This document shows, piece after piece, positions 29,759 through 37,061 of a stretch of DNA of 64,000 bases. The translations under genes and the position numbers were made by a program. The number at the start of each line of letters is the position of its first letter. The stretch's first letter is position 1. A model generated the notes under the pieces. That model made no database searches, was not told where the DNA came from, and was given only the letters and a program-made list of their open reading frames with translations. Source of the stretch: Woeseia oceani (lineage in GTDB: Bacteria; Pseudomonadota; Gammaproteobacteria; Steroidobacterales; Woeseiaceae); assembly GCF_001677435.1 (NCBI RefSeq), contig NZ_CP016268.1, forward strand, positions 1,849,001 to 1,913,000, written 5' to 3'.

Positions 29759-30065
29759 GTTTCTCCTGGCTGCAGTTCTGAACTGCGGCTGCTGTCCCCG
29801 GAGTCTTGGGCCACGGTTACACTCGTGGTCGAAGCCTCGCGCCGTCGCGCAATTGGCGAGGTTTCGCCAACGATGCCAGGGCACAGTGACCGTTATCTAG
29901 CCCGATGTGGCGGACGCAATTGCCGAATAACACCGCCATGTGTTTCCCGCTGATTCCAAAGTGTAAGTGATTGTAACAATGCAAGTGCCCGATATTGCTA
30001 AGTTTTTCGACTATTCTTAGAGTGCTCTACAGGTTTCGGGATTTCCCGCTGAGAGAGGCAGTACA
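29759..30065 (+). promoter_or_regulatory. Leader and probable promoter of the lipid-modification operon
   Basis: These 307 bases hold no convincing gene. A possible sigma-70-like pair is TTGTAA (29971-29976) and TATTGC (29993-29998), 16 bases apart. The segment 29950-30030 is clearly more AT-rich than its surroundings. GAGAGAGG (30051-30058) is a good ribosome site for the GTG at 30066. I looked for the alternative-sigma (RpoE/ChrR) promoter known ahead of related operons in other bacteria and could not fit its consensus with confidence. Confidence 0.4.
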
Positions 30066-31124
30066 GTGCAGGCACAGACCAGAACGAAAGTGCACATTTC
30101 CGAGAGCGGTCTGTTACCCGATGCGATTATTCGCGCGGGCATACGCAGGCTGTTGAAACAACGGCTCACGGATATTCATGCCGATGACTGCGAACGCTCG
30201 GCAGTCGCCCTGTCCAGCTTTGTTGAGATGATGAACGCCTCCGCCATCGCGTTGCTCCCGGAACTCGCGAATGAGCAGCACTATGAAGTGCCGGCGGAAT
30301 TCTTCGCGGAGATCCTGGGTTCCCGTCGCAAGTACAGTTGTGGCTACTGGAGCCAGGGAACCGACGATCTGGATGTTGCGGAAGCGGACGCATTACGAAT
30401 CAGTTGCGAACGCGCCGGTATCGAAGACGGGATGGCGGTTCTGGATCTGGGTTGTGGCTGGGGGTCGTTGAGCTTGTGGATAGCAAGTCGTTACCCGCAC
30501 TGCCAGGTAACGGCGGTATCCAATTCCCGCTCGCAACACGACTACATAGTCGCAGAAGCCGCCAGACAGGAACTGAGCAACGTCTCTGTTCGCGTCTGCG
30601 ACATGAATGACTTTGATCCGGGGCAATCTTTCGATCGCATCGTCTCCGTGGAAATGTTTGAGCACATGCGGAACTACGCTGAATTGTTCAGGCGTATCTC
30701 GACCTGGTTGCATCCCGATGGCCGGTTCTTCATGCACATTTTTTGTCATCGCAGTACGCCTTACGAATTTGTCGACAAAGGTCCGGGTGACTGGATGAGT
30801 CGGCACTTTTTCTCGGGTGGCATCATGCCGAGCAACGATTTGCCGTTGATGTTCCAGGACGACCTGAGACTGGCAGACCGCTGGCGCTGGAATGGCCGGC
30901 ACTATGCGCAAACGGCGAATGCGTGGCTATGGCGGATGGATCTGCGCCGAAACAAGTTGATGCCGATACTTAAAGAGACGTATGGAACGGCTCAGGCGCA
31001 TACCTGGTGGGTGCGCTGGCGTATGTTCTTCATGGCCTGTGCCGGACTTTTTGACTACAACAATGGTGAAGAGTGGTACGTCGGTCATTACCTTTTTGAG
31101 CGCCGCAGCGCAGGGAGCGGTTGA
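30066..31124 (+). CDS. SAM-dependent methyltransferase, CFA-synthase / coclaurine-N-methyltransferase-like
   Basis: The 352-residue product has the SAM site V-L-D-L-G-C-G-W-G-S-L-S. It keeps the residue types that hold bicarbonate in E. coli cyclopropane synthase: Cys in K-Y-S-C-G-Y-W, Glu in E-M-F-E-H-M, His in F-F-M-H-I-F-C-H, Tyr in G-R-H-Y-A-Q-T. It lacks the N-terminal lipid-binding domain of full CFA synthases. From memory its central and C-terminal pattern (F-C-H, D-W-M-S-R-H-F-F-S-G-G-I-M-P-S, Q-D-D-L, Y-N-N-G-E-E-W) is close to plant coclaurine N-methyltransferases, whose bacterial relatives sit in lipid clusters. The GTG start has a strong ribosome site. First gene of the eight-gene operon. 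Confidence 0.87.
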   Translation: MQAQTRTKVHISESGLLPDAIIRAGIRRLLKQRLTDIHADDCERSAVALSSFVEMMNASAIALLPELANEQHYEVPAEFFAEILGSRRKYSCGYWSQGTDDLDVAEADALRISCERAGIEDGMAVLDLGCGWGSLSLWIASRYPHCQVTAVSNSRSQHDYIVAEAARQELSNVSVRVCDMNDFDPGQSFDRIVSVEMFEHMRNYAELFRRISTWLHPDGRFFMHIFCHRSTPYEFVDKGPGDWMSRHFFSGGIMPSNDLPLMFQDDLRLADRWRWNGRHYAQTANAWLWRMDLRRNKLMPILKETYGTAQAHTWWVRWRMFFMACAGLFDYNNGEEWYVGHYLFERRSAGSG

Positions 31125-31128
31125 CAGC

Positions 31129-31677
31129 ATGTCGTTACTCGTGAATTTTCTGGCGTTCCAGGTGGCCTGGTTCTCTGCGGTAATCAGTGCCGCGGCAGGC
31201 CAACCGTGGATAGGCATGTCCGTGATGGCCGTTGCCGTAATGCTGCACATGACCCTGGTAGCCCGTCCGGCCACCGAGCTTGGTCTTGTTGTTGTATGCG
31301 CTGTCATCGGTGGTACATGGGACAGTGTGTTGGTGGCATTGGGCTGGGTAAGTTATCCCTCTGGCATGCTGCATGACGCGTTCGCACCGTACTGGATCGT
31401 CGGTATGTGGATGCTATTTGCCACAACGCTGAACGTGTCGCTGGGCTGGTTAAAGTCACGAGCCTCGCTCGCCGTTCTGTTCGGCGTGGCAGGTGGTCCA
31501 CTGGCTTACCTTACCGGAGCGAAACTGGGTGGCATCGTTTTAAGTCAGCCGTTGTTTGCGCTCATGGCTCTTGCTGCCGGCTGGGGAATCATGATGCCGT
31601 TGTTGCTGATTGTGGCACGGCGTCTTGACGGCGTTACCGTGCGGTCCGCTGCACGCACTGGCTGGATTCTCGACTGA
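31129..31677 (+). CDS. DUF2878 family membrane protein
   Basis: The 182-residue product is almost entirely hydrophobic, with about six membrane helices. W-D-S-V-L-V-A-L-G-W and F-A-P-Y-W-I-V-G-M-W-M-L-F-A-T-T-L-N-x-S-L-x-W are the conserved DUF2878 stretches, and G-G-P-L-A-Y-L-x-G follows. Function unknown; the family regularly travels with CFA-like methyltransferases and DUF1365. The ATG at 31129, four bases past the methyltransferase stop and after AGGGAGCGG, is chosen over the longer upstream frame. Its stop overlaps the next start. Confidence 0.85.
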   Translation: MSLLVNFLAFQVAWFSAVISAAAGQPWIGMSVMAVAVMLHMTLVARPATELGLVVVCAVIGGTWDSVLVALGWVSYPSGMLHDAFAPYWIVGMWMLFATTLNVSLGWLKSRASLAVLFGVAGGPLAYLTGAKLGGIVLSQPLFALMALAAGWGIMMPLLLIVARRLDGVTVRSAARTGWILD

Positions 31678-32459
31678 TGGCCTTGAGTTCTCCATTGTTG
31701 CTGGCACTGGCGTTGATGCTGTTGATCAGTCTCGCTGCTTGGGGCGTCAGCCTGATCCTGAACGACGTGAGCTTCGTCGATAGCATCTGGTCATTGTTCT
31801 TTCTTGCAGCGGCCGTCGTCTACCTGCAGCAGGCGACTGCAACCGGGCCGGCCGGAATTCTCGCGTTCGTCTTGCTGCTGGTCTGGTCCCTGCGCCTGGC
31901 ATTGCACATTGCAATTCGTAACTGGGGCAAGCCAGAAGATGCCCGTTACCAAAAGATTCGGGAGAACAATGAGCCGAACTTTCGCTTCAAGAGCCTCTAC
32001 ATTGTTTTCGGCTTACAGGGCGTATTAGCGTTCATTATTTCATTCCCGCTGTTGTTTGCGGTGAGCAATACCGACTCACTTGGCGGACTGCAATGGGCGG
32101 CTGCCGCACTTTGGCTGCTTGGCTTCGTGTTTGAAGCGGGGGGCGACTGGCAGCTGATGCAATTTCGCAAGAGACGTCGCAGTGAAACCGCGGTTCTGGA
32201 TAACGGACTGTGGCGCTACAGCCGGCACCCCAATTATTTCGGTGATACCTGCGTGTGGTGGTCCTACTGGCTGTTCGCAGCGGCTGCCGGCGGCTGGTGG
32301 ACTGTGTTTTCACCGTTGCTGATGACGTTTCTCATTCTCAAGGTTTCCGGCGTGTCGTTGCTGGAAAAGACCATCGGCAGCAGGCGACCGGAATATGCCC
32401 GTTACGTCGCTCGTACCAGTGCGTTTTTTCCCTGGCCGCCGAAACGGCAGGAGCATTGA
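31677..32459 (+). CDS. DUF1295 / steroid 5-alpha-reductase-like membrane protein
   Basis: The 260-residue product has about seven membrane helices and the DUF1295 core: F-V-D-S-I-W-S near residue 30, F-E-A-G-G-D-W-Q-L, N-G-L-W-R-Y-S-R-H-P-N-Y-F-G-D-T and a C-terminal L-L-E-K-T-I-x-x-R-R-P-E-Y-x-x-Y. The R-H-P-N-Y-F-G motif belongs to the ICMT/5-alpha-reductase superfamily and binds a cofactor in reductase and methyltransferase members. It may reduce or modify the acyl chain or isoprenoid handled by this operon. ATG overlaps the upstream stop (TGATG). Confidence 0.87.
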   Translation: MALSSPLLLALALMLLISLAAWGVSLILNDVSFVDSIWSLFFLAAAVVYLQQATATGPAGILAFVLLLVWSLRLALHIAIRNWGKPEDARYQKIRENNEPNFRFKSLYIVFGLQGVLAFIISFPLLFAVSNTDSLGGLQWAAAALWLLGFVFEAGGDWQLMQFRKRRRSETAVLDNGLWRYSRHPNYFGDTCVWWSYWLFAAAAGGWWTVFSPLLMTFLILKVSGVSLLEKTIGSRRPEYARYVARTSAFFPWPPKRQEH

Positions 32460-32460
32460 A

Positions 32461-33102
32461 ATGGTATTGCTGCTTCGCATTTGTGTATCGCTCTTACTGG
32501 TTGCTGGTTGGCAACACACGGCACTGGCCAATGAGTCGGAGCGTTGGGAGTTCAGGGTGTCACTCGATGGTTCGGTTATCGGAACCCACCAATTTCAGCT
32601 TGATGAGTATGGCGAGTCATTGCAGCTGACGAGTATGGCGACGTTCGACATCAAGTTCATGTTCTTCACAGCTTACCGTTACCGCCATGAGAACAGTGAA
32701 ACGTGGGCCGACGGCTGCCTCGATGAAATACAGGCGCGCACGGTGACCAATGGCCGAACCGAAAAGGTTATCGGCGAACGAGAACAGGGCGCATTCGTGG
32801 TCGAAAATGACGGTGTTCAGACGCGACTACCGAACTGCGTGATGTCTTTCGCCTACTGGAACCCGGACTTTCTGCAGCAGCCACGTCTCTTGAATCCTCA
32901 GACCGGTGAGTACCTTGATGTCTCAGTGACGTCTTTGCCGAATGCCACTTTGCAAGTGCGGGGCGAGCGGCAGCAAGCCAGGCATTATCGCCTGACTGCG
33001 AAAGGCGTAGATGTGGAACTCTGGTACTCGCAGGAAGGCGAATGGCTGGCCCTGCAATCCATCGCCGGCGGTGATCGTGTAATTCGATACGAGTTGATCT
33101 GA
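32461..33102 (+). CDS. Exported DUF6134-like protein
   Basis: The 213-residue product has a signal peptide (L-L-R-I-C-V-S-L-L-L-V-A-G-W-Q-H-T-A-L-A) and a beta-rich mature part starting W-E-F-R-V-S-L-D-G-S-V-I-G-T-H-Q-F, the opening pattern I associate with DUF6134. It continues F-x-A-Y-R-Y-x-H-E-N-S-E-T-W-x-D-G-C-L and S-F-A-Y-W-N-P-D-F-L. The fold may carry or sense lipid in the periplasm; no function is known. It starts one base after the DUF1295 stop. Confidence 0.72.
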   Translation: MVLLLRICVSLLLVAGWQHTALANESERWEFRVSLDGSVIGTHQFQLDEYGESLQLTSMATFDIKFMFFTAYRYRHENSETWADGCLDEIQARTVTNGRTEKVIGEREQGAFVVENDGVQTRLPNCVMSFAYWNPDFLQQPRLLNPQTGEYLDVSVTSLPNATLQVRGERQQARHYRLTAKGVDVELWYSQEGEWLALQSIAGGDRVIRYELI

Positions 33103-33103
33103 C

Positions 33104-33649
33104 ATGAAAATGATAACTAAGGGACGACGGATATGCGGCTTGATGGTGTGGGTGGTAGTCATGTCAATTAGTGCGTGCAGCAGTTCCGGTCAGCCATTGG
33201 CAACGGTCGAATACGTCGACCTGGACCGGTTTATGGGTAGCTGGTATGTCATCGCGAATATACCGACCTTTTTGGAAAAGGACGCGTACAACGCAGTGGA
33301 AACCTACGAGCAGGATGCCGATGGCAGTATCGAAACGACATTCACTTATCGCAAGGGCGGCTTCGACGGTGCGCGCAAGAAGTACACGCCTCGCGGATTC
33401 GTCGGCGACGACCCGTCCAATGCAGTCTGGGGCATGCGCTTCATCTGGCCGATTAAAGCGGACTACCGGATCATTTATCTGGATAAAGATTATTCGGTAA
33501 CCGTTATTGGTCGTAACAAGCGAGACTACGTCTGGATCATGGCGCGTGAACCGCACATAGACGACGAACTTTTCCGGCAACTGACATCGTTCATCGAGTC
33601 GGTTGGTTATGACACCGACAAGATGCGCACAGTACCGCAGCAGTGGTGA
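33104..33649 (+). CDS. Lipocalin-family outer-membrane lipoprotein (Blc-like)
   Basis: The 181-residue product has a lipoprotein signal with lipobox S-I-S-A-C and a lipocalin domain: D-L-D-R-F-M-G-S-W-Y-V-I-A-N-I-P-T-F is the first lipocalin motif, Y-R-I-I-Y-L-D-K-D-Y the second and V-W-I-M-A-R-E-P the third. Bacterial lipocalins like Blc bind fatty acids and lysophospholipids at the outer membrane, which suits its place in this operon. Starts one base after the previous stop. Confidence 0.92.
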   Translation: MKMITKGRRICGLMVWVVVMSISACSSSGQPLATVEYVDLDRFMGSWYVIANIPTFLEKDAYNAVETYEQDADGSIETTFTYRKGGFDGARKKYTPRGFVGDDPSNAVWGMRFIWPIKADYRIIYLDKDYSVTVIGRNKRDYVWIMAREPHIDDELFRQLTSFIESVGYDTDKMRTVPQQW

Positions 33650-33686
33650 TGAAGGTGGCAATGGTGCAGATATCTGAGTCAGGCCT

Positions 33687-34964
33687 GTGAAGATCGCCAT
33701 AGTCGGTAGCGGCATTGCGGGCAATACTGCCGCGTATTTGCTCCGCGCCGAGCATGAGATCACGGTATTCGAGTCGGCACCTTATGTGGGTGGTCATACC
33801 AATACAGTGAGTGTCGAAAGCTCCATCGGTACGCTTGCGGTGGATACGGGCTTCATAGTGTTCAATGACCGTACCTATCCCCGGTTCAACCGCTTGCTGA
33901 CTGAAATTGGCCAGGACTGGCAGCCCAGCGTGATGAGTTTCAGCGTGCAGTCGGCGGATGGCGGACTGGAGTACAACGGAGCATCACTAGGCAGCTTGTT
34001 CGCACAGCGGCGCAATCTGCTTAGACCCTCTTTCTGGCGCATGCTCAGGGACATTCTGCGTTTCAACCGCGAAGCTGTCGAATTCCTGTCGTTCGGCAAT
34101 CCCGAGGAAACGGTCGGAGCCTATCTCGCCGGGAACGGTTACTCGGCTGAATTCATTGATCACTACCTGGTGCCAATGGCGGCCGCAATCTGGTCCGCGG
34201 AACAGGCCTCGGTGCTGGGTATGCCGATGTTGTTTCTCGCGCGCTTTTTTCAGAATCACGGTTTGTTGCAAATCAAGGATCGCCCGCAATGGCGGGTGAT
34301 CAAGGGCGGTTCACGCGCTTACGTCGAGCGTTTGACCAGCGCCCACGCGGATCGAATCCGGCTGAACTGCGCTGTGCGGGGGATTACCCGCCGCGCCGAC
34401 GGTGTGTATATCCGCTCAGAGGCTTCTGCCGTCGAGCGGTTCGACGCGGTGTTTTTAGCCTGCCACAGTGACCAGGCCCTGGCGCTGCTCAGTGATGCCG
34501 ATGAACTGGAACGGGAGGTCCTCGGCGCGATGCCTTATCAGCGGAACGAGGCCGTGCTGCACGCGGATACGCGGCTCATGCCGAGCCGCAAGTCGTGCTG
34601 GGCGGCATGGAATTATCACCTGCCAACTGAGCCGGGCGGACTGGCCGCGGTGACCTATAACATGAACATATTGCAAGGGCTGCCGGCTCCCGAGCAGTAC
34701 CTGGTATCGCTCAACAGCGAGCGGTACATAGACGAGCAACGGGTCTTGCGGCGTATCGAGTATGAACACCCTGTCTTCAGCCTGCGTTCGCATGCGGCGC
34801 AGTCGCGTCATGCAGAGCTCAACGCCAACGGCCAAACATTGTTTTGTGGGGCCTATTGGCGCAATGGCTTTCATGAAGACGGGGTGGAGAGCGCCATTGC
34901 GGCCGTGCGGCACTTTGAGGAGGCCTGTGCGAATGGACAGCGGCATTTTCGAAGGACAGGTTAG
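33687..34964 (+). CDS. FAD-dependent oxidoreductase / amine-oxidase-like desaturase
   Basis: The 425-residue product begins K-I-A-I-V-G-S-G-I-A-G-N-T-A-A-Y-L-L, a dinucleotide-binding motif ending in F-E-S-A, then P-Y-V-G-G-H-T-N-T-V. It continues V-D-T-G-F-I-V-F-N-D and ends C-G-A-Y-W-R-N-G-F-H-E-D-G-V-E-S-A, the usual C-terminal FAD contact. The family (COG2907) is found beside DUF1365 and CFA genes and includes the UfaD type proposed to desaturate methylated acyl chains in furan-fatty-acid synthesis. The GTG start lies 37 bases after the lipocalin stop. Confidence 0.88.
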   Translation: MKIAIVGSGIAGNTAAYLLRAEHEITVFESAPYVGGHTNTVSVESSIGTLAVDTGFIVFNDRTYPRFNRLLTEIGQDWQPSVMSFSVQSADGGLEYNGASLGSLFAQRRNLLRPSFWRMLRDILRFNREAVEFLSFGNPEETVGAYLAGNGYSAEFIDHYLVPMAAAIWSAEQASVLGMPMLFLARFFQNHGLLQIKDRPQWRVIKGGSRAYVERLTSAHADRIRLNCAVRGITRRADGVYIRSEASAVERFDAVFLACHSDQALALLSDADELEREVLGAMPYQRNEAVLHADTRLMPSRKSCWAAWNYHLPTEPGGLAAVTYNMNILQGLPAPEQYLVSLNSERYIDEQRVLRRIEYEHPVFSLRSHAAQSRHAELNANGQTLFCGAYWRNGFHEDGVESAIAAVRHFEEACANGQRHFRRTG

Positions 34965-35703
34965 GCACGTCCGGCACGCGCCGGTTGGCCACCGCTTCAG
35001 CTACAGGGTATTTCTGATGTACCTGGATCTGGAAGAGCTGCCAACGGCTTTTGCCAGACGCTGGTTTTGGTCAACAACAGCGCCCGCCATCGCCCGCTTT
35101 CGTCGCAGCGACCACCTTGGAGACCCGGCGGTTCCGTTGGCGACAGCCGTGGCCGCGTTGGTTCATGAAAGGACTGGCAACAGACCGAATGGTCCTATTC
35201 GCCTGTTGACGCACCTCCGCTATTTTGGCTATTGCTTTAATCCGGCCAGTTTTTACTATTGTTTTGATGCCACCGGTCGCTTCGTTGAAACGATTGTTGT
35301 TGAAGTGAACAACACCCCATGGGGTGAGCAGCACTGTTACGTTTTGCCTGTGCCGCCAGGCACCGAGCCAGGTGCGATGTTGCGATTTCAACCTGACAAA
35401 GCAATGCACGTTTCGCCGTTCATGCCGATGGACATTGACTACGACTGGCGTTTCTCGCAACCGTCCGCTGCGCTTAACGTGTTTATGACCAACTGGCGGA
35501 ACGGACAGCGTGTTTTCGATGCGTCACTTGTGTTACAGCGTCGGGAAATCACGGGTGCAACCTTGGCAAGGGTTCTGATGCTATACCCATTGATCACAGT
35601 CCGGCTAATAACGGCCATTTACTGGCAAGCACTCAAACTGTGGTTCAAGCGTGTGCCATTGCATATACACCCGGCTAAAAAGGACAAGGCGGTGACGCGA
35701 TGA
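34933..35703 (+). CDS. DUF1365 family protein
   Basis: The 256-residue product has the DUF1365 pattern: E-G-Q-V-R-H-V-R-H-A-P-V-G-H-R-F-S-Y-R-V-F at the N-terminus, L-L-T-H-L-R-Y-F-G-Y-C-F-N-P-A-S-F-Y-Y-C-F in the middle, E-V-N-N-T-P-W-G-E-Q-H-x-Y and F-x-P-D-K-A-M-H-V-S-P-F-M-P-M. No catalytic role is established. The ATG at 34933 gives this N-terminus and overlaps the oxidoreductase by 32 bases, with GAGGAGG upstream. The stop overlaps the next gene by four bases. Confidence 0.9.
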   Translation: MDSGIFEGQVRHVRHAPVGHRFSYRVFLMYLDLEELPTAFARRWFWSTTAPAIARFRRSDHLGDPAVPLATAVAALVHERTGNRPNGPIRLLTHLRYFGYCFNPASFYYCFDATGRFVETIVVEVNNTPWGEQHCYVLPVPPGTEPGAMLRFQPDKAMHVSPFMPMDIDYDWRFSQPSAALNVFMTNWRNGQRVFDASLVLQRREITGATLARVLMLYPLITVRLITAIYWQALKLWFKRVPLHIHPAKKDKAVTR

Positions 35704-36971
35704 ATGACCTGTCTCTAAGCTCGCCCCGTTTTTTGGCGGGCGCGCCCCGGCCTCGGGGGCTCGATATGCTGGCCCGGCGTAAAGTGCTGGCCCGCCTCGA
35801 ACACATAAAGCACGGGCGCATTGTGCTGCACGAATCTGACCGCAGGCGTGTTCTTGGTGATCGCCGCCTGTCCGCTGAACCGGCGGTTGATATCACTGTT
35901 CTTGATCCGCGGTTCTACAGCGACGTGGCATTCGGCGGAGCGATTGGTGCAGCCGAGGCCTACATTCGCGGCTACTGGGAAACCGACAACCTGACTGATG
36001 TGGTTCGTCTCCTGTTGCGCAACCGCGAGGTGCTGGAGAATCTGGAAACAGGACTTGCACGCCTGACGAGGCCACTGCAGAAGTCTTTTCACTGGTTGAA
36101 CAGAAACAGCCAGAAGGGCAGTCGGCGGAATATTTCGGCGCACTACGATCTTGGCAATGACTTCTTTGCGCTTTGGCTGGATCAGCGGATGATGTACTCA
36201 TCGGCCTACTTCGAGCAGCCGGACGCATCGCTGGAAGATGCGGCGACGGCAAAGCTGGACCGGATCTGTCGCAAGTTGCAATTGTCGGATCGCGACCAGG
36301 TATTGGAAATCGGCACAGGCTGGGGCGGCTTTGCTATCTATGCGGCCAGTCACTACGGATGCCACATTACGACCACCACTATTTCGCGCAAACAGTACGA
36401 GCTTGCCCGGGAACGTATCACCGCATTGGGTCTGCAGGACAAGGTAACCTTGTTGCTCAAGGATTATCGGGAACTGGAAGGGCGCTTTGACAAGCTTGTC
36501 TCCATCGAAATGATCGAAGCAGTCGGCAGTCAGTATTTTGCCAAATACTTTGAGACTTGCTGTCGCTTGCTAAAGCCCAACGGCATGATGTGCTTGCAGT
36601 CGATCACGATTGCCGATCAACGCTATGCGACCACTTTGAAATCGGTGGATTTCATCCAGCGGTATGTTTTCCCTGGCGGTTGTCTGCCATCGTTGACGGT
36701 CATCGCAAATACCCTTACTTCGGTAACGGACATGCGAATTGTTCACTGTGAAGACATCGGGCCGCACTACGCGAAAACGTTGCGTCACTGGCGTGCACGA
36801 TTCACGGCGCAAAAGAAGGCCGTTCGGCAGATGGGGTATCCGAAGGAATTCCTGCGACTTTGGCACTACTACCTGTGCTATTGCGAAGGCGCGTTCACGG
36901 AACGTGCTACCGGCACAGTGCAACTGTTGCTGGCCAGGCCGGGCAATCGGGATTTGCCGTGGCAAAGCTGA
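35700..36971 (+). CDS. Cyclopropane-fatty-acyl-phospholipid synthase family methyltransferase
   Basis: The 423-residue product has both the N-terminal lipid-binding domain (about 30-125: A-Y-I-R-G-Y-W) and the methyltransferase domain with V-L-E-I-G-T-G-W-G-G-F. Compared with E. coli Cfa, the bicarbonate-site Cys139 is Ser (Y-S-S-A-Y-F) and His266 is Gln (C-L-Q-S-I-T), while the Glu (E-M-I-E-A-V-G) and Tyr (P-H-Y-A-K-T-L) remain. V-F-P-G-G-C-L-P-S is intact. It likely methylates an unsaturated acyl chain on phospholipid; whether it makes a ring is open. Last gene of the operon, four-base overlap with DUF1365. Confidence 0.88.
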   Translation: MNDLSLSSPRFLAGAPRPRGLDMLARRKVLARLEHIKHGRIVLHESDRRRVLGDRRLSAEPAVDITVLDPRFYSDVAFGGAIGAAEAYIRGYWETDNLTDVVRLLLRNREVLENLETGLARLTRPLQKSFHWLNRNSQKGSRRNISAHYDLGNDFFALWLDQRMMYSSAYFEQPDASLEDAATAKLDRICRKLQLSDRDQVLEIGTGWGGFAIYAASHYGCHITTTTISRKQYELARERITALGLQDKVTLLLKDYRELEGRFDKLVSIEMIEAVGSQYFAKYFETCCRLLKPNGMMCLQSITIADQRYATTLKSVDFIQRYVFPGGCLPSLTVIANTLTSVTDMRIVHCEDIGPHYAKTLRHWRARFTAQKKAVRQMGYPKEFLRLWHYYLCYCEGAFTERATGTVQLLLARPGNRDLPWQS

Positions 36972-37061
36972 GGGAACCCGTCGCTGACGTGTCGACTGGT
37001 TCATTGTTTTCGTGACTTGCGGCCAGTAACCTAGTTTCATCGTCCCCAAATTCAAGGTGGC

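Noticed and set aside
29940-30030. RpoE/ChrR-type promoter ahead of the lipid operon
   Set aside because: TGATTC and TGATTG occur but the spacing to any TAAG-type -10 does not fit the known consensus.
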